Below, piece by piece: positions 46,233-58,835 of a stretch of 64,000 bases of DNA (the first letter of the stretch is position 1; each line of letters opens with the position of its first letter). The position numbers were made by a program, and so were the translations under genes. The notes below the pieces were generated by a model. The model was not told the DNA's origin. It did not search any database and was given only the letters and a program-made list of their open reading frames with translations. Source of the stretch: Chlorokybus atmophyticus (taxonomy: Eukaryota; Streptophyta; Chlorokybophyceae; Chlorokybales; Chlorokybaceae); the NCBI GenBank assembly GCA_009103225.1, contig RHPI01002069.1, positions 1,631,442-1,695,441 of the forward strand, written 5' to 3'.

Positions 46233-47457
46233 TACCATGCGGAACAGAACAAAGGGGACAGCACAGGTAGTGTGCGAGTCTTGAAAAGCAGACGCCTCCA
46301 TAAGCATGACCGCAATGTTGCGGGTCAGTGGCGGTTTTGGTTAGTGGTTTTCTTGTTGAGTGTTGCTAGCGTTTTGACTTAGCATATAGGCTGTTTCCTG
46401 ATTCTTCGCGCCGTGCGCATGCATGGTGCAGCACTTTTGCCACAGTAGCCTAGTGTGTACAGTAGGAGAACTGCCCAACAGATGTACCTTGGTTGTACCT
46501 TGGTTGTACCTAAAGCAAATCCATTGGACATGGTTTCTTGTGCATGCAATGACACAACTAGTGTGTGCAGTCAGAACAGCATGTTTATAATGCTTACACC
46601 ATTTGAGCTTGCCACGTATTAAGGAGTGCACAGCGGGTCCATAACTGTCTCTACATTGTCTGGAACGGAAAGGTTGTAAAGCCTTTATGTATGGATGGGC
46701 ATATGTACAGAGCTGTATCTCTCGTCCTACAACACGTGCTGTACGTACATACATGAGTGATGCCTTGAGCAAACGGAAGAGTTCCCTGGTGCGTTTGCTG
46801 CAACGAGGCTTCTAGACAACCCGCAAACACAACCATTGTTCCACAATATGATATTGTGTAACCGTCGACAGCTACTTGTTGTCGGTGGTTCATTGTATGT
46901 ACATGGCAGGAGGACAGCGGTGGTGCCTCCAACATGGCAGTCGCAGCTCACAAGGCAACGCCAGCGTGTATTCCTGGCAGGACAACATTTGGTCAGGGAT
47001 GCACATGTCTGTTGCACTCTAGACAGTGTCTGCCGTATCATGGACGATAAGGATGATCTAGCCAGCATTGGGGATTGCGTACAGCATGGTGCAGTTATGA
47101 GTGGTTGTACCCAGTTGTAGACCGCAAGTCACAAAGTAACCATCTGTCAGCAAGGGAGCCAAACACTTGCACGCGCTCAGTCAGAGGCTCGTTGTGGACA
47201 GTAAGCAGCAAACAGCAACAGCAAAGTCCTCCACTGCAAGCAACAAGCACTGTGCATGCACGAGCTGCTGAGCAGGGATCAACACATGTAACAGCAACCA
47301 TTCTGTGCAAGTTCATGTTGAGAAAAACATTCACACGTGCATTGAAGCCGCGTGCGCGAGGACACGACACTGCATTCAAGTTGTTGTTTGATTCTCAATC
47401 TTAAAGCAGCAGCAGCGACCAACAGAGCACCTCCAGAGAACAGGGAGAGATGTGCGC
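46233..47457. other. Intergenic, convergent gene ends
   Basis: 3' flanks of GDH (+) and the histone (-). A direct 13-bp repeat (TACCTTGGTTGTA) occurs at about 46485-46510. No gene is seen. Confidence 0.6.
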
Positions 47458-47898
47458 TCAAGCCCGCTCCCCGCGCAACCTGCGGGCGAGCTGTATACCC
47501 TTGGGCATGATGGTGACGCGCTTGCTGTGAATGGCGCAGAGGTTGGTGTCCTCGAAGAGGCCGACAAGGTAGGCCTCGCTGGCCTCCTGAAGAGCGAGCA
47601 CGGCGTGGGACTGCCAGCGCAGTTCGGACTTGAAGTCCTGGTTGATCTCTCTGACCAGGCGCTGGAAGGCCAACTTGCGTATCAACAGCTCCGTGGTCTT
47701 CTGGTACCTACGGATCTCCTTCAGGGCGATGGTGCCGGGACGGTACCGGTGGGGCTTGCGGGAGCCGTCCGAGGAAGGTTTGCTGCTGGGTGTGACGCTG
47801 TCAGTGGCAGCAGAGTTGGTGGCGGGGTGGCTGCTCACATGTTTGCAGGGAGCTCTGCCGCCGGTACTCCTCAGGGGACTCTGCTTGGTGCGCACCAT
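47458..47898 (-). CDS. Divergent histone H3, CENH3 candidate, 146 aa
   Basis: A single exon encodes a full histone H3 fold: [17 protein letters not shown], the alpha-N helix, three core helices and an ARRLRGERA end. The N-tail starts VRTKQ (A1 changed to V), K9 and K14 are both Arg, and the middle tail is longer, Ser/Thr/Ala-rich and unlike canonical H3. The core has [34 protein letters not shown] in pieces: the Trp, the [14 protein letters not shown] block and the R-V-T-I-M end resemble plant CENH3. Loop 1 has canonical length, without the extra residue usual in CENH3. It is likely a centromeric or other specialised H3 variant. Intronless, unlike its neighbours. Confidence 0.85.
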   Translation of the reverse strand: MVRTKQSPLRSTGGRAPCKHVSSHPATNSAATDSVTPSSKPSSDGSRKPHRYRPGTIALKEIRRYQKTTELLIRKLAFQRLVREINQDFKSELRWQSHAVLALQEASEAYLVGLFEDTNLCAIHSKRVTIMPKGIQLARRLRGERA

Positions 47899-49635
47899 GA
47901 CGCCCGCTCCTGCCCCTGACGCTGGCTGGCTGCTCAGGCTATCGCTGCAGCAGGCCCGCCGCCGGCCACTGACGAGCTCCACGACGGCGCTGATGACGAG
48001 GATAGAGTGAGCCTCCTCCAGGGCTCTCTCTGCCGCCCCTGCATGGCTGCTCTATCGTCCAGACACTAAGCACATGCGTGTGCGGCAGATGGCGCCAAGG
48101 CACGTGCATGTGACGTGACACCCTTGACACACGTGGGGTGTGGCACTGCTTGGCAGAGTTCAACTTGGGATGGAACTGCAGATCGGTGCTCGACAGGAAC
48201 AATTGAGGGCATTTTACGTGTGAATGCCAACTTGGCATTGCCAAGATTTGCCTTATTGTTTTGCTCTACTTGTGATGCCCAGCCCGGTGGGACCGATGCA
48301 AGGGGTTGTTCAAAACTCTCAAAAGGTGGTCAGCATAACACCACAATGCGTGTACGGTATTATTATACTGCCAACAATTTATTTTAACATGATACTTACG
48401 GCACACCGATACGACCAGTACATTCAATACGCTTTATGTAACTTGCAGCTTACAAGTTGGTAATTAGCCTTGACGTGCTTTAGCACAATGTAAGTGCAAC
48501 AGCCATTGCATCCTCGCGTTCTCACTTGCCTGCACCTCAAATATACAATCCTTTATATTTTAACGCTTATAATCATGAATCCCACAACTTTAAATGAATA
48601 CTGAATACTGCTCGCGAGTGGTACGAGTATTGTATGGTATGCAATTTGCATTCACGAGGTATTGTGCTATGTCTTTTTGCCCGTGGAAGGCATGTTGTTG
48701 GCAATGGGAGGGGCAAACCCGGAGTGGTCGTTGCCTTTTCATCGCGCAGCCTACGGTGAGGGTTGAGCCCAAACCATCCCCCCACACATTGGATGCTCTC
48801 TTTAACCTGGCGCCGAGTTGGCTACCCTCATGGGTTGGCAACATATATCATGTACTTTCAATGTGATTGCCGCAGTGCCATGGACTACCCGACAGTTTCT
48901 TATGTATTTCATGTCAAGCCTTCATTGGAGCCCCGTGAGAACCAATTGAAGTATGCATGGAAGGTGAGCTAGGAATCTATCGTACTTTCACTGCATGAAG
49001 TCACCCATCGAGCACGAGGGGTTGAGATTTTACCTCTTTGTTTGTAATCGGATTGTGGAGGCAACCTCCTTGCGAAGAGCTCACGCGCTGCACGTTTTTT
49101 GGCCTCAGCCAACCAGACATGTTACCATGCACTAACACGATCTATCCAACGCTAGCGCATAGTAGTAGATCTGCTGGTATACCAGCAGACATCATGTCTC
49201 GCATCAATGCGTGCTGCACGCATTGGGTTGAATCCAAGCAATCCTTAACATCTTCTACGAGCAGTAGAAGTAAGTAAAACTAGCCGTACCAAACAACGGC
49301 AGCTGCCAATCCTGGCAACCCCCGCCCACCATGTTCCAATTGGATCAGAACTTGTGCGCAGAAATCACTGGCAGCAGTCCCGTCATACTCCAGCACCAAA
49401 CAGAAATGTGAGTGCACCTGACGCTGCATTGTCGACGATAACTTCAGCACAAAGCCTTATCAACCGCTTGCCACTCCTTGCGTACTACCCACCTGTGTTC
49501 AGACCAATCTGTTACCGCATGAACACAGGTGTTGTGCTACATCAGCAGCAAAAAAGCAGCAACAACACATACCCCAGCGACTTCTGTCACAACTTGACTT
49601 GGCTGCAGTACCGCTCGACACTGGCAAAGCAGCAA
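47899..49635. other. Intergenic between the H3 variant and the XPD gene
   Basis: Promoter side of the histone gene, then AT-rich DNA at 48340-48600, then a cluster of palindromes at 49170-49269 beyond the 3' end of XPD. Open frames here have no recognisable content. Confidence 0.55.
49170..49269. repeat. Cluster of three short perfect inverted repeats
   Basis: A perfect 20-bp palindrome (TCTGCTGGTATACCAGCAGA) lies at 49170-49189. An 8-nt-arm hairpin with loop CTG lies at 49206-49224. A 7-nt-arm hairpin (CTTCTAC/GTAGAAG) lies at about 49251-49269. Confidence 0.65.
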
Positions 49636-52600
49636 CTAAGTTTGCATGGCTTCAACATCAGCTTGCGTGAGCAGCGTCCCGCCACCGCTGGGATCTCGCG
49701 GCACAGGCTGTGCCATCCTTCGCAGGAACTGCATTGGTGGACACACACTTGTCACGCCATTGCACGATAGACAAAAACGAGTTTTGTACCAATAAGCGCA
49801 CCTCTCTTGCAACATGAAGGGCCATGTCCGTGCTCAGATTCAGGTGCGCATCCTTGAGATGCGACGAGATCCATTGAGGCAGCTTGTTGCGCTTGTCTGC
49901 TCTGTTGTACCGCTTGTCCGCAAATATCATCATGCCATAATCTGCCTTTGATCGAATGACTCGGCCCATGCACCTGTGCACATGCACATTGACAGCAGGG
50001 TGTCATAACAAAGCGTACTTATAGCTATGCAATACAAAATGTGGTGATGGCACAAGCCACATACTGCGCAGCTTGACGGATGGCGTCAAATGCCAAGAAA
50101 TCGTTCTCCTTGATCTGGAACGTGTCGCGTAGATACTCCAACCGCGCGCGTAAAATGCGACTGAGCGTGTACTGAAAAGGCACTCCAAACATAACGACCA
50201 GTCGCCCGTAATGCTTGTCAAAGTCGATACCCTCAGCAACCTTGCCTCGTGCAACACTGCCACAAACATCAACAGTTCAGCACCTAAAGCCAACAGCACC
50301 ATATGCGAGCACACAGAACAACAGGCTGGAGCACTGCATCAATGGCGCAGACCTGAAGAAAACTGCCCCTCGTCCACAGTCGCAAGCACGCCTGTAGTTA
50401 TCTAGCGCCAGGGATGTCTCCACCACATCTTGGGTCTCTATGAAGATCAGTTTGTTTCGCATGATGTCCTGGAAGTTGTCACATAGCAAGATTAGACAGT
50501 TGAGTGCAGCATGCAATCCAACACTGCGAAGTCTTGCAGCACCTGAAGAACGCCAATGTCGTTCCATTGGCTTATGATGGAGTCCATGTACGAGTAACTG
50601 ACGAAAAAGCACACAATGCCATCTGGAACTATCTCGCACATGGAGGATAGCATGCGGCCATAGTTTCGGATGACTCCAGGGTCGCTGCGCCTGTGATGAA
50701 TGAAGAGAATCAGGAACATCAACCAATGATCAAAAGTAATCCAGTGTTGCATGATGGAATCGTATGAGTGGCATCAGTGTTGCTAGTAGTTGTACGGCCG
50801 CTCAAAGCAAGCAAACACGAAATGACGTGCAAGTGACATGCAAGTATCAACTCACATGTCAAACTTGGTGCTGACAGGCAGCTGATCGCTACCCCGTGTA
50901 AGCACCATTGGGCAAATGCATTCCCTTATCAGACTCATGTCCAAGCTCTGGATGGTGACCGGGTTGAAGTTGAGGATGCGCGGGTACAGGTCAATTGGAC
51001 TGAGCGTCCCGGAAGTAATGATGACCGACTGAAACCTTTCAAAAACAGGCTTGATGGCCAAGGATGCATCCAGACAGCTTAGTTGTAGAACAGGATCAGG
51101 AATGTGTGGCATGCGCTCATCAAATGGCTCAATAATGATCGCAAAGCCCTTTGCATAAGTGCCGACCAGGGTTGCATAGTCACAAACTACCTATGTCAGC
51201 AAAAGGCAAAGCAAACGAATATGGTAAGCAAGTCGTGATCAGCTAAGATAAGTCCACATGGTATGTGCGCAGCAAGGAGATGCATCAGCATTACCCGCAG
51301 ATGCATAAACTCGTCCACATCGGTAATCTCTAATGTCATGAGCAGAGACTGCAGCCGGTCATAACAAAACTTCAACGTCTTGGAATCAATCCCAGTTTGG
51401 GTAGCTAATGTAGATAGAAATGACAACGGACTTTCGCTCTCCACCTGAGGCCGCCAATGGCCACATCAGCCCGAATCTATGTGCCAGACGCATGCTATGA
51501 TTCTCTCAACCAAAGTCGTTACCTGTTCAACTTGCAAACGTGTGCGCAAGTACTCCACAAAGCGCCTCATGAAGGCAATGAAGTGCTCAGCGCGACGAAT
51601 GTTCCCAGGTACGGCCTCTTTGAGAATGTCGTCTGGCAATGCAGGGTTGGCCAACCATTGATCTGTCTCTGTAGGTGGTCAAATACTATCATTAGTGTTT
51701 TACATACACAGCTATGCATGGCATGCTAATCATGGTCATCTGTCGTCCTGAAACCAATGCCGAGAATAAAGGTACAAGTGTTACCTGGGCGCGCGCCTGG
51801 CAACGCATTGTGCTGCTGCAGTCCTTGCACCAGCCTGTTGTACTCGTCGCGCAAACGCTTTGCATCTGTAGCCTTGAACCTAGGCAAGCACATCCAGTGT
51901 GGATACAGCAATGATGTATGCTCTAGTCAGCTCAAGTTGACAATATGCACTCACCTGTCGATGATGCGGTTGAGGCTTGCAATGTTTCGACCAGCACCAT
52001 CAAGCGTTTGCTGTCGTATGTTTACGCTTAAAGCCTCAATGCAAACATTGTCAATGTTGTGGGCTTCATCAAACACGATGATGCACTCCCGTTCAAGCTC
52101 TCTGGAAACCATGCCTGTTGAAAGGTGATCAAACAACATGCCAAGTTAACAAGCCCAAGCGATGCAATTATTGGTATACAACAGGAACTGCACCTGACAC
52201 CTTGGGGTCCAACAGGTACTGATAATTGTACACAACAACGTTGGCAAAGGCGATCATGTGACGTGCAAGATAATAAGGGCACCACCCTGCCTTCTTGCCG
52301 GAAACCTGCAACGAAGGAAGGCAAGTATGGCAAATGCTGCCATCTGCCATGAAATGTTTGAAAATGGCTTACCTTCATATCGGACAAAGAGTACACGCCT
52401 GGAGGCAGAAGAGCCTCTGCGCCTTTCTTGTCGTAATTCTCAAAGTATTCACAAAGCTCAATATCAGCACCTTCATCTAGCGCCTTAGCGCGAACCCATG
52501 AAGCTGTAAGCTGCCTGCACTTGGCGTCCACACCCTCGCGTGCCCCCTCTTGATTGACCTACAATACATGTCACAATGCCACACATGTTGCATTTCACCC

Positions 52601-53519
52601 ACCCGCAGCAAGTAACTCGCATCCACTGCCTCACTGGCTTACCCTTGGGTGTATGCACAGGTTTTTACGCGAACTGAGACCGAGCGCTAAGATCTTGGCT
52701 TGTTTACCAATTTGCGACTCCTGGTACTTCTGCAGCAGCCTTAACTCTTCCAGAGCCTGAGGTCAGAGAGCGCAACATTGTACAATTGACTACACTACCA
52801 CATATTGGAAACAACAAGGTACTACTTTAACACACACCTTCTCCATCTCTGGGACAGTGCGTGTGCAGTATATGAGCTTGCCAATCTCGGCATGTGCGAG
52901 CTGGTAAGAAGTAATGAGCGACAATAGTGTGATGGTTTTGCCCGTGCCGGTAGGCATCTCCAGCAAGCAGTGGCCCTGAAGATGGTAGTGTAAGTGTAGA
53001 TGCATCGACTTGTACCGCGGTGGCATGCAAAAGACACTTGATGTACAATCAAATCTGTGTCAGAGTCGCAAACTGTTTGCAGGTGTTGTGCGCCTGCCAA
53101 CCGTACTGACCAACTTGTAAGCATACAAACCCTACTAGTTGCAAACTATGGGCCTGTGCAGTCATTGTGGAGGCAGGTGAAACATATGCCTTTTTCGTAG
53201 TAACGTTCCGTCACAATGCACGTGAACATGCATGAATGCTGATCACCAATGACACAGAATGCTTGCCTTAGCGTCCAAACAGCGCTTGAGCTCCAGCATA
53301 TAGCGGTACTGCTCGGGGTAGATGTACTCATAGGGGAAGTAAACCGTCAGCCCATCCAGCGTGAACCTGAAACAGCCCCTTAAAGCATGTTCTTGCATAC
53401 AAACCATGCGCACAGTAGAAGGTATGCATGCTGATCGCTTTGACTAAAATCTCTAAAGCACACAAAAGTTCAGCACTCAGTGGATAGAACATCGCACACA
53501 GCACAAGTACTGACTTCAT
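49636..53519 (-). CDS. XPD: XPD/RAD3 (ERCC2) DNA helicase of TFIIH
   Basis: Minus strand, many short exons from ATG at 53519 to TAG at 49636-49638. The first coding exon is only ATGAA (53515-53519); the second is 53267-53366 and ends in a GC donor. Motifs in order are [10 protein letters not shown] (Walker A), four Fe-S Cys (NLCIHP, DAKCRQ, IELCEY, GWCPYY), VFDEAHN (DEAH), the ARCH domain, [20 protein letters not shown], and the motif [18 protein letters not shown] is the 5'-3' helicase of TFIIH, needed in nucleotide excision repair and for TFIIH structure in transcription. All catalytic motifs look intact. I did not place every internal exon border to the base. Confidence 0.9.
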
Positions 53520-54474
53520 GGTGGAGTCGCCGTGCGCAGCACACAATGCGCTTTCGGCAGGACTTTAAGCTTCTCCTGTTATCCACATGCACAACCTCAA
53601 CAGCACTATCCTCCGCACCGCATGCCGCCCATCCGCCTGCCTTTCCAACCAGCAGCCAGGCTGCAACGTACCCAGGCCTAAGTCTAGTCTAAGCCTAAGC
53701 CTAAGCCAACACCTAAGCCCTGGACTTACGATCCGCATTGAGACAGCCTGTTAAGCTCTCGATCCCGTTCTTACAATCCCAAACTCTAAACCCCAAGCCT
53801 AAGCTGAACTAAACCCTAAAGAGGGGACATGGAAAGTGATGCCTGCAGCGATAGTGCAGCAGATGCCGGCGAAGCGGCGGCGGCGGAGGCGGCGGCGAGG
53901 GCCGTGACGCCCGGCTTGCTCCCGTGCTTTGGGGAGCTGAAGCGGGTGGAGAGCTTAGCTAGGTTGCTCTTACAGCTTCCCAGCCTGCCTTGACAATGGT
54001 ACTGCTCACCTGCTTTGCAGATCACACAACACCGTTAGCTGCTGCTGCTGGCCTGCTGGTTGCTCTTGGTTTGGGTGTGCATGCAGGCGCTGTTTATTTG
54101 GTAGTCGAACTTAAATACGTTGGGGTATATATACGTTGAGTAAGAGGTGCACATCCCTATGGGTTGGTTGTTGCACGCAACGGGTACGGACTTGCACTGG
54201 TCAGGGCATGTTAGTTTGGCCGATGGCAGTGCCGTGAGCAACTTGGTGTCAGGTGCATCGGAATGCAGTAGGCTGGTTGACGCTGGTGATGCGCTAAGCC
54301 ATGCAGCGTGACTTGCGTGCTGGAGTCGGCTCCTCGTTGCATGCTGACAGTAGCTAGACATGCATTTGGCATTGACTTGTTGTTGCTTCATTGTAATTGT
54401 TGCGAGTTGCATTGTTCCCGTCACATACTCCAATGACAAGGAAATGTTGTTCGCATAGTGACTGATTGATCTGC
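53520..54474. promoter_or_regulatory. Divergent spacer between XPD and VPS35 with telomere-like DNA
   Basis: 53673-53820 holds CCTAAG units and short CCCTAAA/AAACCCTAAA pieces resembling degenerate plant-type telomere repeat. A CGG triplet run lies at 53873-53900 in an ATG-started frame (53829) that may be an alternative first exon of VPS35 or leader. The rest has no gene. Confidence 0.4.
53673..53820. repeat. CCTAAG/CCCTAAA telomere-like tract
   Basis: Repeated CCTAAGC units at 53676-53720 and AAACCCTAAA at about 53810-53820, all imperfect. The tract is interstitial because genes lie on both sides. Confidence 0.45.
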
Positions 54475-57400
54475 ATGCAGAACGGGCCGTCGGGCACTGG
54501 CCTGTCCCCTGTAGAAGAACAATCTCGCTATGTCACTGAGGCATTGCAGAATGTCAAGCAGCAGGCATACTATATGAAGAAGGCTCTGGTATGCAGCCAG
54601 TCAACAAATTCTGTGTCCATTTCCTTGAAGCATTTGCAGCGAGGCCCCTGGTTGTGTGCTTGTTGACACCGCAAAGGCTTAGGCTTCATTGTGCAGGATG
54701 ACAGCAATCTGCGAGATGCATTGAAGTACGCATCATCCATGCTGGGCGAGCTAAGGACATCGCTGCTGTCTCCACAAAAGTACTTTGAATTGTGTATCCC
54801 TTCACTGAATGTCATCAGCACGTTTTGTGCCCAACATAGCACAAGAGTTGACTTGCAGTAGAGAGTTCTGGCAGCTACTCTCCCTTTCTTCTTGTAACCT
54901 TGACAGCAAGCAGACATGCGCACCTTTGATGAGCTGCGGTATCTGGAGGCGTTCTTCTCAGATGAGCAGAAGCGAGGACGTGCAATGTCGGAGCTCTACG
55001 AGTTGGTGCAACATGCTGGCAATATACTGCCAAGATTGTACGTGCCTCATACGCGCAGTGTTTCTTGACATGAACGTATGCTCAGCAACTGTTGTCCACA
55101 TCGGCTGGTTGCATGCACAGGTACTTGATGACCACGGTAGGGTCAGTGTACATCAAATCTAAGCAAGCGCCAGCAAAGGAGGTGCTTCGCGATCTGGTGG
55201 AGATGACTCGGGGTGTGCAGCATCCTATCCGGGGCCTGTTTTTACGATCATATCTATCACAGATCTCTAAGGACAAGCTGCCAGATGTTGGAACCGAGTA
55301 TGAGGGGTACGTCTTACTGCCGCTATGGGCTTGCCAATGCAATCCCTATAAAAAGTTGGGGAGAAGGCAGCACTTCCCCGGGTGCTCTTATGAGCCTGTT
55401 ATGTGCAGAGAGGGCGGGACTGTACATGATGCGGTGGACTTTGTGCTGCAAAACTTCACGGAGATGAACAAGCTCTGGGTTCGTATGCAGCATCAGGTAT
55501 GGCTCTGACTCAGTTTGTTACCAATGTATGGCGACGCATAAACTGAGGATTGAAGTGTCCACATGCGTTGTTTTGTTGTCATGCCTATATTCTTACGTTG
55601 ACAGCTTGCAAGTAAGCTTCTGCAGTTTTGTCTGTGTTTGTGTACAAGATTGCTTACCGATCCCGAGTAGAATAAAGTACGCATGTCTAGTACGAGCAGT
55701 GCAAACTTCGCAGGCTAGCGCTCGTGAGCGGCAGAAGCGCGAGAAGGAGCGCAGTGAGCTGAGGGACTTGGTACGTATACACAAAGCTGGTGCTGCTCCT
55801 GAATTCCCCTGACACTGCAAGAGTGCATCCAGTGTCGCACAGCAAAACTCTTGCAGTTGGACAGTTGTGCGCGTGCTACTCACCACCATCGCTGCAGGTG
55901 GGCAAGAATCTACTGGTGCTAAGCCAGTTGGATGGTGTTGACCTTGAACTCTACCAGAGTACAGTGCTGCCACGCATACTTGAGCAGGTGAGCTTGCATG
56001 TCTGACACTGGTATCTTGTCAACATGAATATGGGCAACATCAGTACCTGAGTGACCATGGGATTCCAGGTTGTGAATTGCAAGGATGAGATTGCACAGTA
56101 CTACCTGATGGATTGTGTCATCCAAGTGTTTCCGGATGACTACCACCTGCAGACCCTTGATGTACTACTAGATGCCTGCTCCCAGTTGCAGGTAAGTGGC
56201 TCAACAGTTGGTATTGCACAAGACAAAAGCAGTTTGGAACACTGTGATTCATAATTAGCCATTGGGTTGGCAGCCGGGAGTAGACGTACGGACGGTAATC
56301 TCACAGCTCATGCAAAGGCTGGCGAGCTACGCAGAGCGGACGCCGGAGATACTGGCAGTTTTCGAGCAAGTCAACTCGTTTGGCAAACTCAGCTCTGCAG
56401 CTGCAAAAGTCGTGGAAGCTTATCCTGACATGACTCTGGTGGACGCCATTGGACTGCACGTTGCCCTGCTGAAGTTCGTATTGCGTGTTCATAAGAACAG
56501 GCTGGATTTTGTCAATGACGTCCTGGTAAGTGAGTGGGTTATACATGCATGCGACCTGCGATTGCTGATGATAACAAGACATAGCTACCTTGCCCTCACA
56601 TGCGGTCTGGTGCAGGCGTCATGCTGCTCTGTGCTTGCTGGCAAGGGGCGCATTGCCGAGGCTCGCGCAGCGAAGCAGGCGTTGGCAATGCTCACAACCC
56701 CTTTGGAAGCGTACCAAGACATCACTGATGTGTTGAACCTCTCCAACTACCCAAAGTTGATGGGGCACCTGGACCATCAAAACCACACAGAAATGGCAAC
56801 AACGCTAGTCAATGCTGTCATCAAGCATCAGACCATCATAAGGAATCCCGACATGGTGAGTGCCTTGCATCAGGTCTAATCGCATCCATAGCATTCAAGT
56901 TATTGCCTGCAACGACATACCGATCATTGCATATCGCCTATGCAGGTGGACAAGTTGCTAGGTTTTATTGCGCCACTTGTGAAGACGTTAGAAGGAGCCC
57001 CATCCGAGTCTGAACGTGACAAAGAGGAGTTTGAAGATGAGCAGAATCTGGTGGCACGTTTGGTCCACAATCTGTATGCTGATGCACCAGAGACAATGTT
57101 TGAGGTGAGCATTGTCAAAAACAGACATGCTACTTGCTGGCATTGGCCATCATTCCATACCAGATGGATGTTAATAAAGTGTTGCTGCAGATCTTGTCCA
57201 ACATGCGCAGACATTTCTCCCAGGGAGGCTCAACGCGCACACCTCACACGTTCTCGTCTATCACCTTCAGTGCTTTGCGGTTCATCAGGTCTGTGAAGTT
57301 GAAGGAGGCTGAGCAGCAGGAAACTGGTGTCTCTTTGAAAAAGATATTCCAGTTTTTGTATCAGGTATGCAAACGATTAGCAAGCATGTGCCATGCAGCC

Positions 57401-58394
57401 TAGCTGCTGTTGAAAAATCTGAGTGCTTCTGTCATGCGCACAATTCTGCAGGTAGTCCAATCTGTGGCAGATGCAGGAAACCCCGAGCAGGCATTACGGC
57501 TCAACCTGTTGTGCGCACAAGCAGCAAGTGATAGTGATTTTGAGTTGCTGGCTTATGAGTTCTTCACGCAAGCGTTTGTGCTGTACGAAGAGGAGGTGTC
57601 CGACACGCGGGCGCAACTGACAGCTTTGCACTTGATGATTGGCACGCTGCAGACCTGTTATGTGTTTGGCCCCGACGAGCGGGGCACACTAGTGCACAAA
57701 GCCACAGCCTACTCGGCGAGGCTACTGAGAAAACCGGACCAATGCCGCGCCATACTTGCTTGCTCGCACTTGTTTTGGAGTGACCATCCCAAGGGTGTCA
57801 AGGATGGGGACAGGTATGTGTGTGTGATGAAAATGCTACTGCAATGGTGCACATCTGCTGGAGATTGCCAACAGAAGCTGTTGACACTTGAGCCAAGCCT
57901 CCTACCATTGTGTCTTGCTGATGGAAACTCTTGGTGCAGTGTTCTGGCGTGCCTAAAGCGGTCATTAAAGATAGCCAATGCTGCTCAGCAATTGTACAAC
58001 GATGCTTCTGGCGGAGCTGGCCCAGTGTTCTTGTTTGTGGAAATACTGAACAAGTAAGCCTTGCATGAAATGTTGTGTTATGTGCGTGCTGGCATGCTCC
58101 ACCAGGGCAGGTTCTACTTGCATTCCCAGTGTTGCTGCATACAACATTGTTTTAAGAGCGCTTTCTTGCTTGGGCAGGTACTTGTATTACTTTGACAAGG
58201 GCACTCCAGCGATCACGCCGACCGTTCTGCAAGGCCTGCTCGAGCTAATACGGACAGAGCTAAATGGAGAACAAGAAAAGGATGCATCCATAACAAACTT
58301 TTATAGGAGTACGTTGCAACATATAGCTGCGCAGAAGAAGAAGGGGGGTGAGGTGGGAGAGCGGTACGCCAGTGTAAACATAGAGCTACATTAA
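54475..58394 (+). CDS. VPS35: Retromer subunit VPS35
   Basis: About fifteen short exons. The N-terminal part reads [16 protein letters not shown], then [26 protein letters not shown] and the conserved VPS26-binding PRLYLM rebuilt across a splice site near 55037/55121. Next are [58 protein letters not shown] and the C-terminal alpha-solenoid block [12 protein letters not shown]...[17 protein letters not shown]...EILNKYLYYF that binds VPS29. VPS35 scaffolds the cargo-selective retromer on endosomes for return of receptors to the Golgi. Start is taken at 54475; an ATG at 54466 adds three residues, and an upstream first exon is possible. Confidence 0.92.
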
Positions 58395-58835
58395 TGGGCT
58401 GACCACTCTGTCGCAATTGAAGTGTGGCGTGTTTTATAGATTGCTGCAGGGACTGATTGCCAATAAGTGTGCACAGGTCCCGGAAGGCTGTAACATGTCT
58501 GCTAGTTAAGAAGCATGGTTGTTAATCTGCATGAAAACTTGACTTGTATGCACCATTGCAAGTGGCCTCTTACAGCCTGATTGCTGTCCATGATATGCCA
58601 CTGGTTGTAGCCACTGCCGTAGGTTACAGTGATTTGTCGTGCTTGCAGTTGCAGGATGCACTGATTTTCGAAGGCCGCCTAAAATGCCTCTGCAACTGAT
58701 TAACTATGGCCAATGCGCATATGCCATTTGCATGCAACCCAGTAAAGGGATCCCTTAAATAATGGGCAGGGAATGACGGGCCAGGATTACTAGAATGCAA
58801 TGATGGCACCAAGGCGATGGGAATATGGTAGTCTG
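58395..58835. other. Intergenic, convergent gene ends
   Basis: 3' flanks of VPS35 (+) and the ODR4-like gene (-). No gene is seen. Confidence 0.6.

Noticed and set aside
48594-48866. 90-codon plus-strand frame
   Set aside because: Cys/Trp-rich without a motif, and overlapped by frames on the other strand.
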